64,000 nucleotides of DNA from Rhinopithecus roxellana (lineage: Eukaryota > Chordata > Mammalia > Primates > Cercopithecidae), in the NCBI RefSeq assembly GCF_007565055.1, contig NC_044550.1:86366033-86430032 (forward strand), read 5' to 3'. A program made the position numbers and the translations under genes. The notes below the pieces were generated by a model. It saw nothing but the letters and a program-made list of their open reading frames with translations, had not been told where the DNA came from and did not search any database. Shown here piece by piece: positions 23,160 to 35,130 of the stretch (position 1 is its first letter; the number at the start of each line of letters is the position of its first letter).

Positions 23160-23515
23160 AAATGTGGTTCATCCATACACTGGAATATTATTTGGTAATA
23201 AAAAGAGTGAAGTACTGACACATGCTACAACATGAATAAACTTCTAAAACATTATGCTAAGTTAAAGAAGTTATGAAAGACCTCATGTATGATTCCATTA
23301 TGTGAAACCTCCAGAATAGACAATTCATAGAGGCAGAAAGTTGATTAGTGGTTACCTAAGACTAAGGGATGGGGGTAAATAGTAGCAGGGTAGGGGATGG
23401 GTAGTGACTGCTAATGGGTACAAGGTTTATTTTTGCAATGAAGAAAATATTCTAAAATTAGGTTATGGTGATGGTTGCATGACTCTGTGAATACCCTGTC
23501 ATTGAGTAATACACA
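23160..23515 (+). mobile_element. L1M block 4: ORF2 end and 3' UTR
   Basis: 'catccatacactggaatatt' (23169-23188) and 'gaagtactgacacatgctac' (23209-23228) continue the ORF2 text that ended at 17028, followed by the 3' UTR phrase 'ggttatggtgatggttgcat' (23461-23480). The tail is eroded. Confidence 0.75.
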
Positions 23516-23660
23516 TGATCTCCAACTTAGGATTGTTCAACATAAGGTTCGACTTACAACTTTTCAACATAATGATGGTGTGAAAGTGATAAACATTCAG
23601 TCTGCTTCTCAACTTATGGTGGGGTTACATCCTGAAAAATCCAACAATGTATGATACATT
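23516..23660. mobile_element. Old DNA-transposon fragment (Tigger-like), tentative
   Basis: 'aaggttcgacttacaact' (23544-23561), 'atgatggtgtgaaagtgata' (23571-23590) and 'ggtggggttacatcctgaa' (23619-23637) follow the wording of a common mammalian DNA transposon with 'cgacttacgatggtg...gtgaaagcgata'. I cannot assign the family with certainty. Confidence 0.4.
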
Positions 23661-24192
23661 TATCAGATGTAACCTTATTGTAAGCTTTATCAAGAGAGAC
23701 TGCTGTGTTGCATTTGCTGCACTGGCAGTTTATGCAACCTTCGAGGAAGAGGAAGGCTGTAAGATGAGTCAGGTTCAGAGGAGCGATAGATGCGGCTCAT
23801 TCACCCAATGCAGGATTTACCCCAAACTACCTCATCCCAAAGGCAGAATGCTGTGGGGGAACTTTGACTCCTACCTGGCACCCAGACTCTTCAGTAAGTA
23901 TTTCATTGCCTGACATCCTGTGAGAATGCCCTTCCCAGCACCCCTTGGCAGAACATATGACTGTTCATGTATTTACGACCACCTCCCTCAATAAACTTTA
24001 AACCCCACGAAGACAGAATTATGTCCCTTTTACAACTCCCAGACACTCAGTGTGTAGCAGAATGCTATTCCTTTTGTTGAACAAACTGAGTACCTACTAC
24101 GTGCTAGATACAATAAATAAATGAATTATTGCTGGAGTGGTATTTTGTCAGCAGGAGCGGCAGACATGTAAAACTCCACCTTCAATAATAAA
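23661..24192. other. Mostly unique sequence with possible L2 scrap
   Basis: A short plus-strand open stretch at 23647-23913 (88 codons) has no recognisable domain. 'aaccccacgaagacagaatt' (24001-24020) is like the 3' part of L2 elements, but weakly. Nothing else is assignable. Confidence 0.4.
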
Positions 24193-24515
24193 ATAAGCCA
24201 GGAAAGGTGGCTCACCCCTGTAGTCCGAATATTTTGGGAAGCTGAAGTGGGAGGATCACTTGAGGCCAGGAGTTTGAGACCACCCTGGACAACATAGCAA
24301 GACACCTGTCTCTACAAAAAAATTTTTTTTTAATTAACTGGGTGTTGTGGCGTGCACTTGTTGTCCTAGCTACTAGGGAGGTTGAGGCAGGAGGATTGCC
24401 TGAGTTCAAGAGATGGAGGCAGCAGTGATCTATAATCACACCACTGCACTTCAGCCTGGGTAACAGAATGAGACCTTGTCTCTTAAAAAATAAAAATAAA
24501 ATTTTAAAAAAAGAA
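24193..24515 (+). mobile_element. AluJ, full length, diverged
   Basis: Both Alu monomers are present: 'gccaggaaaggtggctcac' at the start, the middle A-rich linker at 24318-24336, 'caccactgcacttcagcctg' (24439-24458) in the right arm and an A-rich tail to about 24515. High divergence and 'gaggccaggagtttgagacc' (24261-24280) fit AluJ. Confidence 0.85.
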
Positions 24516-24829
24516 AAGATTTCTTTTTTCACCATCAGTTAGGTTCATGGCTGAGATCCCTATAAAAAAGAGATTAGAACAAGAAAAGTAAACAAATTTA
24601 CTTAATGTCAGTTTTACATGACATGAGAGTGTTCAGAAACGAAGACCCAAAGAAATAGGAAAATTTGTGAGTGAAAAGTAGAGAGTTGTGCAGAAGTATG
24701 ATCAGACAAAGAGGTTATGATTTCATGGTAATAAACTTGGGAGAACTTATCAAAACCTGTTCAAGTTGTTCTCTGTGTCCCTGTGTCTTCAGAGATAGGG
24801 ACATTCCTTTTCTTGGATTATGGATTGAG

Positions 24830-25165
24830 TACCCCTTATCCAAAATGCTTGGGACTAGAAGTATTTCAAATTTCTAATTTTTTTTAAATTTTGGATTATT
24901 TGCATATACAAAATGAGATATACTTGGGATGGGACCTAAGTCTAAACATGAAATTCATTTGTTTTATATACGATTTAGACACATATCCTGAAGGTAATTT
25001 TATACAGTATTTTAAATAATTTTGTGACTGAAACAAAGTTTTAACTGTGTTTTGACTGCAACCCATCACATGAGCAGATCAGGTGTGGAATTCTCTACTT
25101 GTGGTGTCATGTAAGATCTCAAAAAGTTTTTAATTTGGGAGCAGATTTTGGGTTTTTTGGTGAGA
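24830..25165 (+). mobile_element. Old DNA transposon fragment with internal deletion, tentative
   Basis: 'gagtaccccttatccaaaat' (24827-24846), 'gggatgggacctaagtctaa' (24927-24946) and 'ctgaaggtaattttatacag' (24988-25007) match a Tigger-type element that starts 'ttgagtatcccttatcc'. The right end near 25140-25163 ('cagattttgggttttttgg') matches the other end, so the middle is missing. Confidence 0.5.
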
Positions 25166-25426
25166 AATATTAAACCTACATCGGGAGAGAATCCCTCTCA
25201 TGAGAGTCTTATAACCTACTTTAGAGAGAAGTCAGAGAATTCTTCATGGCCCACTTCAGGAGAGAAGGACTAAAGAAGGTCAGAAAGACCTTCCCGCTTC
25301 TGCTGTTTTCTTATATGCCAAGGTACCTTAATTTGGATTAGCATGTCCTGAACCCTATGAAAGCCAGTGTAAAGAAAAAGTAAAGAGGTGAGTTAACATT
25401 TAAACTTTCTACGAGCCCAAAGGTGT

Positions 25427-25612
25427 CCCAGGCATTACCACACATGAGATTGCATCAATCACCAAGATTTTATGTTTTTATTACTCCTGTTTAAACATTT
25501 TAAAAAGCTCAGAGAGGTTAAATTTGCTGAATGTTCCACAACTCTAAATGAAGCTGTAGTTCCAAACTCAGAGTTATCTGATTTCAATTTTCTTCTCCTT
25601 AGGCCATACTAA
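25427..25612 (-). mobile_element. MIR (minus strand)
   Basis: The reverse complement reads as MIR: 'gctcagagaggttaaatttg' (25508-25527) and 'actcagagttatctgatttc' follow the usual order. Ancient mammalian-wide SINE, strongly diverged. Confidence 0.6.
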
Positions 25613-27720
25613 AAGAATACCAATCATTTATTATTTTCTTAAAATTGATACAGTTCTCACCTATCTCACTTGCTTATAACTGGAGTTACAAGAAAACTTT
25701 GAGAAACTTTCTCTGCTTTTGGATCACATTATAATTAGGACTATCTAAAAAAGCAGTGTCCTATTTGTCCACAAATAGATGTACACAGGCCCTGGAAATA
25801 TCTCTGATTGTCCTCTCTAGACTCCTAGATACTTAGTGATAGTTACCTTTGTCACTATCATTTGAACAAAAGCAGGGTGATGTAAATGTATCCAAAAGTA
25901 GAAAAAATAAACTGAATAGTGTGCTCTCTTCTAATATGCATTTCCAGAACAGACTCTAGCAAAGGGTCACTCATCTGGAATACTTGATTTTTTAAATGTA
26001 TAATAAATTGAAAGAATTCTAAAACAAGACATGAAAAACATCAGTTTTAGGTTTCGTTTTTGTTTTTGTTTTGCTACTAGCCTAAGAAAAGAAAAAAAAA
26101 GACATATCAGAGGTTGGTTGGCTGAAGGATAAAAAGATACAGAAGTATGATCAAAATATAGAAAGTTATTTCTTGAAAAAGAGACTGGAACAAAGGGCAC
26201 CACGATGCCAACATTATGGTTTAAAGATGGGATTTACAAATAGATTTTAGAATTCTACTGTTTTCTGTAACTTAACATTTTCTGTAGCAATCACGCTCCC
26301 TTTTGGTAATAAAGAAAAAATATGTATTTTAAGAGGGAGAACAAAGAATTAGAAATTCATTTTGACTTGTTACTTTACTTTCTTTTCCTTACATCATATA
26401 CAAGTTTATAATTGGTTTAGTACACATAAATCAAGCACTGCTTTATGCACATCAGCAAAGGTGATGCTAGAGGGGTGATGCTTTGTTGAACTTTGTTCAA
26501 CAAAGCTGAACATAAGAGAACCAAATAAATAGAGTAGGGAGGTAAATTTCAAACAAACAACTAACAAAAAAAAAATTAACTTTGTAAGTACCACAGGTTA
26601 AGATTTATAAAACCCCTTCAGGAAAACAAATATGAAAGTGTTTAGAAACTGCTTAATTTTGTACTTGAAAGTGCTTAATAACTCAGATACTGTGCTAATC
26701 GTTTAAATTATCTTAGCCATCTGAGAAATAACGTGATTTTATTAATATTAAAATAACACCAACAAAGAATGTAAAATGAATTTCCCTGAGCAGTAAACAG
26801 TGTACTATGCTTAGTAAATACTTTTGAATACATGAACAAAATAAATTCAGGAAAAAAGAGATGATAAAAGCTCTTAAGATTTATTTTTTATAAAGTCCCC
26901 AGTAAGTAAATTTAGAGCCAAAGATTAGTAAAAGACGATAATAAATAAGTGAAAATAAAGAGAACATTTAAGTTGTAAAGTATAAGATTATTCTCTAATC
27001 CTTTTAGTATTTTTTGACTTTTCTTAAATGCCAATCTTTTAAAATTAAATAACCCTGCTGTGTGGTAGGTTTTAATTTTTTAGCATCTAGTTTGCAAGAT
27101 AGAAAACCAACTTAGGAGTTAATTTTCTTAGGGAAAAGATTAAAAAGGAGAAATTCAAACTATTTTATCCAATGTTCTTATAGACAAGTTAGTTTGTTGT
27201 CTTAAACATTCTGAAAGCTAATTCAGAATTTACTATTTTGGTAGCAAATTTTTTTCTCCATGTGGTGAGGAATAGAAAAATTTAGTAATTGATTAATAGG
27301 TTGCAAATAGATATAATCTATAAACAGTATTTCGTTTCCATTATCCTCTGTAAAGTACTAGGTTTCAGGATTATGCTTTACCACATAGTTTAAATAGTTT
27401 ATCTTTTGGGTGCCCTAGGCAGTCATCCAGTCTAGTAAATGGCTAATGTAAGTCATAACAATGAAGCTAGATAGAGGGTTTCTGTTGTTATTTTACTTTC
27501 AGCACCACTAGGTTATAGTGCAGTGGGGGGTGTGAATTCCTGCCTGATGCTTTCAAAATATTCCCATATGTTTCATAGAGTGACTTTGTGCTGACACAAC
27601 AGTGTTACAAATACCTCAAGAAAACTCATTCGAAAGGTTATGGTATGATCACATATTTGAGATAAATATAAAATAACTGTTCTCTTCTTTCAATGAGATA
27701 AAAACAAAACACATACAGGA
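25613..27720. other. Unique AT-rich sequence
   Basis: No gene or clear repeat seen. It includes a 12-bp perfect hairpin at 26480-26506 and scattered A or T runs. ORFs are short and lack domains. Confidence 0.5.
26480..26506. repeat. Perfect 12-bp inverted repeat, 3-nt loop
   Basis: 'gctttgttgaac' (26480-26491) and 'gttcaacaaagc' (26495-26506) are exact reverse complements, separated by 'ttt'. The following flank has no T run, so it is not a simple terminator. Confidence 0.9.
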
Positions 27721-27721
27721 T

Positions 27722-27862
27722 GAAACCAAGGGTGCTTTGTGCTGAGGTTATTACATTGCCTCCCATTAAGGTCAGATGTGTCTCTCAGCCATTCACTTCT
27801 GCCTTGCCAGTGCCTAGTACTTGGCAGGTGCTCACTAAATGTTGGCTGTTGAATTAACTGAA
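27722..27862 (+). mobile_element. L2 3' end
   Basis: 'gccagtgcctagtacttggc' (27806-27825), then 'aggtgctcactaaatgttgg' (27826-27845) and 'ttgaattaactg' is the L2 3' terminal phrase. Ancient LINE, diverged. Confidence 0.65.
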
Positions 27863-27921
27863 AAGAGAACAATGAAGAAGTGATTGCAAAAATGAAGCAC
27901 ATATCCCCTTGCCACAACTTT

Positions 27922-28895
27922 TCCAATGTTTTTATTGTAGTAGAATACACATAACATAAAAGTTACCATCTTAGCCATTTTTAAATGACAGTTGAGTGGT
28001 ATTAAATGCATTTATAATGTTGTACAACCATCACCACCATCTATCTCCAGAATTCTTTACATCTCGTAAAACTGAAACTTTAGACTCATTAAACAGTAAG
28101 TCCCCACTCTCTCTTCCCCCAGCCCCTGGCAACCAACATTCTACTTTCTGTCTCTATGATTTTGACCATTCTAAGTTCCTCATTCAGAATCTGCCTTTTT
28201 GTGATTGGCTTATTTCACATAGCATAATGTCCTCAAGATTAATTTATGTTGTAGTATATTCCAGAATTTCCTTTCTTTTTCAGGCTGAATTATATCCCAT
28301 TGTATGTATATACCACATTTTGCTTATCCATTTATCCATCAATAGACATTTTAGCCACTGTGAATAATGTTGCTGTGAATGTGGGTTGAACAAATACCTC
28401 TTTAAGACCATGCTTTCAATTATTTTGAGCAAATACTCAGACGTGGAATTGCTGGATCATATCATATAATTCTATTTTTATTTTTTGAGAAGTTGCCAGT
28501 TTTCCACAGAGGCTTTACCATTTACGTTCCCACCAACGGTGCACAAAGGTTCCAATTTCTCCACATCTTCACCAACATTCTTTGTCTCCTGTGGTTTTGG
28601 ATAGTAGCCATCCTAACGGGTATGAGGTGGTATCTCATTGTAGTTTTGATTTGCATTTCCCTAATGATTAGTGAAGTCAAGCATCTTTTCGTGTGCTTAT
28701 TAGCCATTTGTATATCTACTTTGGAGAAATGTTTAATCCAGTCATTTTTCCATTTTTGCACTGGGATGTTTTTGTGTTGTTGACCTTTTAGAGTTCTCTG
28801 TATTCTAGGTATGAATCCCTTATAAAATATATGATTCGCAAATATGTTCTCCCATTTTGTGGGTTGTCTTTTTACTCTGTTGATAGTGTCTATCC
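27922..28895 (-). mobile_element. L1M 3' end, minus strand
   Basis: The antisense 3' UTR begins with 'tttttattgtagtagaatac' (27930-27949) and is followed by antisense ORF2 C-terminal text such as 'ctggcaaccaacattctac' (28125-28143) and 'aattgctggatcatatcat' (28447-28465). The open minus frame 28522-28761 shows KRCLTSLIIREMQIKTTMRYHL, the conserved C-terminal ORF2 stretch. 5'-truncated; older than the L1PA copies. Confidence 0.8.
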
Positions 28896-29450
28896 ATTAA
28901 AAAATCTAATCTAATTTTAACTGTTTCAAGGTTTTAGAAATAGATGAGGACATATATAGCATATTTTTAGCTGTATAATGTCTACTCTAGAATTACCAAA
29001 GAAATGTTTAAATTACCTTGAGTAACATAATTATGTTGCCTCAGGTTAAAAGGTCTCTGGAATTGATGATGAAAATTTTTATCTTGGTAACAAGTAGAGC
29101 ATCACATAAGATGATCAATAGTAATATGTTGAAAGAAGAAAGAAAGGGAAAAAATAAAGGGAGATGAGAAGGAAGAAAGGCAAAACGAGGAAGAAAGGAT
29201 CAAATGATACAATGTATGAATTTACCAGAGGACACAGAAAACTGTAATGTTTTTTAATACCTACCTTTGCCATGTAGAACAAAAGGTACTGACAATCATT
29301 GGAAAATATTTATTTCCAATGGAATAAAGGAGTCTGCTTTTAAAACAAAATGAGGTACTGATTTTCAAAGATCCCATTGGCCCCCTTGGCATACCAGTGT
29401 TACACACTGATAATTTTCTGTTAAAAAAATCAATGTCAAAATGTCATTGA
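28896..29450. other. Unique sequence
   Basis: Nothing assignable; a purine-rich patch (29128-29200, GAAA/GGAA-like) is present. Confidence 0.5.
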
Positions 29451-29739
29451 CTGGGCATGGTGGCTCACGCCTGTAATCCCAGCACTTTAGGAGGCTGAGG
29501 TGGGAGGATCACTTGAGGTTGGGAGTTCGAGACCAGCCTGACAGACATGGAGAAACCCAGCCTCTACTAAAATACAAAATTAGGAGGGTATGGTGGTGCG
29601 TGCCTGTAATCCCAGCAACTCGGGAGGCTGAGGCAGGAGAATCGCTTCAACCCAGGATGCAGAGGTTGCGGTGAGCCAAGATCACACCACTGCACTCCAG
29701 CCTGGGCAACAAGAGTGGAACTCCATCTCAAAAAAAAAA
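29451..29739 (+). mobile_element. AluS
   Basis: Starts 'ctgggcatggtggctcacg' and ends 'ctccatctcaaaaaaaaa'. Both monomers are present, with a small deletion in the middle linker. 'gtcat' occurs on both sides (29443-29447, 29740-29744), a possible short duplication. Divergence fits AluS. Confidence 0.85.
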
Positions 29740-29945
29740 GTCATCAAAGCAGTGTTTTACTCCAAACAGCTAAAGAGTCACAAGGAATTCTATTGTTTGT
29801 GGTTAGGTAACATCTAATGACCACTTTTACAATGTTATGATATCAATAATTATTTCTTCTTCATAGGAACTCTGCAACTCACTATGCTTATGAATATCTG
29901 TCTTTGTTTAAAACAACCTAGATTAGAAAATGTAAAAACAAACAT

Positions 29946-30188
29946 GACAACATGGTGAAACCCCATATTTACAAACAAACACAAAAATTAGCCAGGTGTG
30001 GGGGCATGTGCCTGTAGTCCTAGCTACTTGGGAAGCTAAGTTGGGAGGACTGCTTGAGCCTGGGAGGTCAAGGCTGCCATGAGCTGTGATTGTACCACTG
30101 TACTCCAGCCTGGGCAACACAGCAAGACCCAGTCTATCAAAAAAAAAAAAGAAAAAAAAAAAAAAAAAGAAAGAAAGAAGAAAAAAAA
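29946..30188 (+). mobile_element. AluJ, 5'-truncated
   Basis: Starts within the left monomer at 'aacatggtgaaacccca' and continues through the right arm ('gcctgggaggtcaaggctgc', 30058-30077) to a long interrupted A tail (30139-30188, with G interruptions). Confidence 0.8.
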
Positions 30189-30564
30189 CCACCTTTGATT
30201 TTCTTTTCAACATTGAAATTAATTTTTTTAAAGGCAGAAAGATTCTAATATGGCAAGTTTCTTATCAGTATGGATCATTTTCAACAGAAGAAATTTGTAT
30301 TAGAAAATATTGAATTTTATCAAAACGTGGATTAGTCTTAACAGTACTGGTCCGTGGCCTGGAGGTTGGGGTCCCCTATCTTATCCTATAAAAATCAGGT
30401 GCTTTTATAGGCTGTATGTATTACATATATGTTATTACCTCTCTCAATATACTGTACTTAAAAAGGTTTTATATGTAATACATATTGAGTGATCTATGAA
30501 TTATTTGGGAATTTGTTAATGTTCTGTATCTGTGCTGTACAAATGTAGGTCATTATATAGTAGG

Positions 30565-30640
30565 TCTGGAGTGGAGCCTGAGATTCTGCACTTCTAACAT
30601 AAGCCCAAGTGGCATCAATGTTGCTGATACCACTGCATGT
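30565..30640. mobile_element. MER5-like hAT fragment
   Basis: 'aggtctggagtggagcctga' (30562-30581) and 'gattctgcacttctaacata' (30582-30601) follow the MER5A consensus order. Only about 75 bp remain. Confidence 0.5.
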
Positions 30641-33091
30641 TCAGTGGAAAGCTTCTCCAGGGCTGATTTGCCAGGGCAAGAAGAGGGGCTTTTTGGGGGA
30701 TAGACCAAAAGCAGAATAACAACACTTTTTCAGGAAGAAAATGACTCAGTCAAAATAATGATAAATAACTGCACAGAATGAAAGGCTAGGCCCACTGTCC
30801 TCTTGTCCATGTGTTTCCTTGACCATCTAAAAACATAGGAGGGAGAGGATGGAGTGTTAGAGGAATAGACGCAAATGAAAAACTACTCATCTTTTCCCAT
30901 CTCTACAACAGCACCTACCACCTACATAAAACAGTATGCTGACGTTAATTTTCAATAAAGCAATAGGAGTATTTCCTACTGTTTGAATTTCTGTCTTTTC
31001 CTATTTACCTTACATGTGTCTTTTCTCCTTTTTCCTCTTGAGACCCATTAGTTATCATGGAAACAATGACTCTGGTGAGAATGAGGAATAAAGACATAAG
31101 TATTTTCAGCTGAGGCAAAGTGCCACAAATTGCATGCAATTCTCAGAGCTGGGTTTACACCACAGTTGGAAAGCAGCAAAATTAAATCAGAAATTAGACA
31201 GCTGAATTATTCTGGATTCAACTCTACAAGGCAGACTGCTCGTCTCTGCAGGAGAACATACGAATCTGAACTGCAGAGAATGATTAGGCAATGAACAGCA
31301 CACTGGGAGAAAATGCATTTGTAGGAGGAAAGGATAAATAAAAGTTCTCTGTCCCTTTCCTACAAATTTTAAATAGCCCTTTGTTGTGGGGTGTTGGAAT
31401 TATTGCATTGAAAAGACCATTAGTAAGAACTTATAAAAATAGCATGGTTCCCAATATTTAGGGAACAGCCTCTGGTTAGGAAAAAATTTTTAAAAAGACG
31501 TCCACATTATATAAGAATTCCATTTACACACATGGGCAAGGTGAAGCCTATGGGGTTGTCCAGTGAAAATCTGAACCTGATTTGTCAAGTCATGAAGACA
31601 AATGATGATCAAACAGAGCACTTTAAAATGAACTGCCATAAACAAGAAGAGTGCAGCTTACTGCTGCTATTAACCATAATTGAGTTTGGGAAGGAAACAG
31701 AAGCCGAATGCAATATAGGTAATTAAAGAACAAGTTTTTGTTAACACTGGCAATCAAGGGGTTGCGATTTTAGAGACGTTGAATGTATTATGATGCCCTG
31801 AAACTCATCTATTTTTAAATAGGTAGTGTATTTCTCTCTCCTACAACACTAAAGTATAATCCTAGCTAACAGACAGGTCGTTTTCTATTCAAACTATTTA
31901 CCATCCATTTAGGGCAAAGATGAGTCTTTTCAAAATTCAGAATTACCATGGAAACCATATTCTGAATCCCTGAGGAATGGGGAACAATTGGTTATGAAAT
32001 TGTGATGGCTAAATTACAAGTCCCTAAATAGTGCATTATTGTAACTACTACCTCAATACTAAGTATATGGGTTTTTATTTTGTTTCCTTTTAAAATGAAC
32101 TCATTGTTCTTTACAAGATGCCTATAACATTTTGATTAGGTAACTTAAAGCAAATATGGTATTTCAAAATATGATAGCTGAGAATCAAAATTAAAATCAT
32201 AATGAATATAAAAGAATGATTACAATTGTCATACCAGATGTTCAACATTTCTGGAGAAATAACATAAACAGCTTTCTAAACATGTTCAGAGGTAAAACAT
32301 GAAAATAATACTAGGAGATCCAATAAGTAGGACCTTTTTAGAAAGTTTTGAATCATGTTATTTTGAAAGAAAACTTGAATCTCAAAGCAGTAGCTCTTCA
32401 GATAAAAAATTAGAGTAAACAGCACATTTATTTCCAGATTAGGTACAAAGGTAGAATTATAAAGCTTTGTGGTATCCATCTTTTTCCTCTTACTGTATAT
32501 GTAACTCTGCTACTCGGCTAACTAAAACGAACTATTGACTCAGAATGTTCATGCCTACCATCTGACAGAAAGGATACAACTCTACGTAAGGGTTGTGCTG
32601 TGTACCACATTCTTAATCAGGGGAGCTTGATTACTGTTAACACTAGCAGTTAGACTGAGATTATATATCGGTTTCCAGACTAGGTCCACTTAAATAAATC
32701 TCTATCTCTATCTTAAATTCACTCCAGATCCAGGATTCAGATCCTTCCTATCCCACAAAGTAAATTATTGACAAAGTATCTTGTATATTTCTAGTCCCAT
32801 CTAGGATTAGAAGCTCTCCTGCTTTGATCTTGCCAGAGCCCTCTGGACTAAGTCCCTGGCCCCTAAAGCTTCTTTCTTGCCAGGTTTGTCTGATTTTGCC
32901 ATCTTGCCATGTGACTATTGCTACTGTCATTATCCTCAGGCATCATACCTTGCTTACCATATGGCAAATTTGTTCAATCATACCTCCAAGTATTGTTTTT
33001 GATGCAACCTTTTGAGACCTTTTGACCTTTTGAGATCACTTTGCCTGACCTAGGGGATCTACATCATCCCTAGGTTCCAGTTCTCCATAAT
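30641..33091. other. Unique sequence, possible conserved non-coding DNA
   Basis: No repeat or gene assigned. Two palindrome-like 'ccatggaaac' elements occur (31051-31064 and 31942-31956). ORFs of 60-67 codons are uninformative. Confidence 0.5.
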
Positions 33092-33274
33092 CAGTGCTAC
33101 TCAAAAGAACTTTCTGGAATGATGGAAATATTCTATATCTGTGCTGCTCAATTTGGTAGCCACTATCAACTGGTGCCTCTCTCAAGTACATAAAATGTGG
33201 CTAATGCAACTAAAGGAATTAAATTTTTAATTTAAAAATTTTTGATTAATGGGATATTATTTTGGATAGCACAG
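33092..33274 (+). mobile_element. hAT-Charlie-type MITE
   Basis: The left end 'cagtgctactcaaaagaac' (33092-33110) and right end 'ttggatagcacag' (33262-33274) are imperfect inverted repeats. Inner phrases 'tctgtgctgctcaatttggt' (33137-33156) and 'tggtagccactatc' match a common mammalian hAT family with 'gctgtccaatacggtagcc'. No transposase is encoded. Confidence 0.65.
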
Positions 33275-34692
33275 ATCTAGATCCTCCCTAACCTCTTGGT
33301 AGCTTAGAAATGTAAATCACAATATAAATTTAAATAGGAATAGTTATGGAGTCTAGATGAAGAGTATGTACATAGACCTGCAAAGACAAGAAAACCACGC
33401 ATATTATTATTTTACTTCTGCCTTCATTTTATTTTCATTGTATGACACTAACCAGCTTACACAAGTGCCCAAACTATTAACAACAGCATTGATAACACAT
33501 TCAAGATATGTCAATAAAAATGATATTTAGATGCTAGTTTTTATATGTTTTTTTACATTATCGAATACAAATAAGATAAATTTCTATCAAGAGCAACATA
33601 GTAATACATTATCAATTGCTTAACAGAAGATGTAAGTTATGTAGCTTGACAAACACAATTTATATAAATAATACAGAAATTTTTAATTGTTCCTCAAGCT
33701 ACACATAAGTCTTTGTGGCACAGCCACTAGACAGTGTTTCTCAATACAATAGGATGATATTAGAAGCCAACGAACAAAATTAGTAACCAGGGCTCCCAGA
33801 TCAGTACCAAAAAAAGGCCGATTAACCACATTCTAAGTACACAAAGCTATGCTGCTGAAACTGTCTTCCCAAAGAGCTTGCTGAGAGACATATACTGTGG
33901 AGGATCAAGTACTAACTCAACTTTCATCCCACTATACAATCACCGCCACCACAACAGGGGGAAATGAAGGTGCCTTTGAGAGGAAGCCATTTTGAGGGAA
34001 GAAAGAAAATAGTTCCTTCTTCTCACCTTCTTGTGGGACCCTATCCCAAGTCAAATGAAAAAGATTCCAAAAAACTGGTTGTAAATAATCAGGGCTTCTT
34101 CAAGAAGGCAAAAAAAAAAAAAAAAACTTTTGTTTGTTTCTAGTTGGCCATTTATTAGCCACTATTCTTACTGATCTGCCTCTGTGCTACTGGAATGGAG
34201 AAAAAAAATGGTAGGAAATAATTCCTAATGGCATGGTAGAGAACCATCAGGTGAAACAGGGAGGACTGCCCTCATGTCACCACTTTCCATGAAATCAAGG
34301 AGGATACACTGCAGAGGTGGGAGGGTGTGAGCCTTATTTATAATCAGAGAAGTACATATTGAAACAGCTGAAATATTGTTGTGCTCATCAAATTTTCAAA
34401 AAGTAAACTGATTAATAGCATTGAATAAACAAGAACTAAAACCCAGTTGACTCAATACATCTTTATCACCACAACAAATAATTCTTCTGTTCATCAACAT
34501 TGTGATGTAGCTGTGAACAATGCTAATAATATACACACTTCTATCATATCAGCTAGGACACATCACTACTCTTTTTTGTTTATTTGTCCAGCCTCTTCCA
34601 ACTAGGCTGTAAGCCAGTTGAGTGAAGGAAGTACACTGAATATATCATAGAACCAAGAGCCTTTATTCATGCTTGGCTCATAATTGAGGTCT

Positions 34693-34694
<2 letters not shown>
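33275..34694. other. Unique sequence
   Basis: Contains an A-run (34109-34126) and a diverged L2-like phrase near 34600-34690 ('ctgtaagccagttgagtga'). No gene recognised. Confidence 0.45.

Positions 34695-34734
<40 letters not shown>
34695..34734 (+). repeat. (TAA)n microsatellite
   Basis: About 13 uninterrupted TAA units following a weak L2-like end, the usual place for a trinucleotide tail. Confidence 0.9.
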
Positions 34735-34735
<1 letters not shown>

Positions 34736-35130
34736 TTCAATTAATGGAGCTTAGTTTTCACTAACAGAAGTGTAATAATCTGATAAAGGGAGATTCCTGT
34801 TCTTATCTCTTTTGTATGGGTCAAGCCACATCTGAAATTATATACTCAGGTCTATGCATTACACTTTTTGTGGAATTTTTAGCAGGAGAAATATCAAAAA
34901 GTCTCCTAGGATTAGCATGGACTACTTATCACAAAACAGTTGGCAATGCTTATTTTCAAGAGGAACAAAAATGCAGACAGCCATGAGAGCTGTCTATAAT
35001 TGTTAGCAAGAATGCCAGTGGGAAGACAGATGAGATTTGTCCCTGTAACTTTGGAAGGTAGAACTAAGAGAGAAGAACATAAATCTCAACAGAGAATTTT
35101 CATTCAATTTAATAACACATTTTCTTAATA

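Larger units (their letters stand above)
2230..23515 (+). mobile_element. Ancient L1M element, split into four blocks by later insertions
   Basis: Blocks 2230-4181, 12181-13275, 16076-17028 and 23160-23515 read in consensus order along one old L1: 5' UTR/ORF1 text, then endonuclease/RT text, then the ORF2 C-terminal region, then the 3' UTR with its 'ggtgatggttgcatgactc' phrase at 23467-23485. All are plus strand and about equally diverged, with frequent stops. Together they make about 4.3 kb, so parts of ORF1/ORF2 are missing or too decayed to read. The joins fit: 'ctaaacaaaa' at 17019-17028 continues at 'aatgtggttcatcc' (23161). Subfamily (L1MB to L1ME range) is not resolved. Confidence 0.7.

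Noticed and set aside
26480..26506. Rho-independent terminator
   Set aside because: No T run follows the stem, and the window is eukaryotic.
30333..30375. Very short hAT-like element ('ctggtccgtggcctgg...ggttggggtcccc')
   Set aside because: The ends of a common DNA transposon appear fused in about 40 bp, but this is too short to support by eye.
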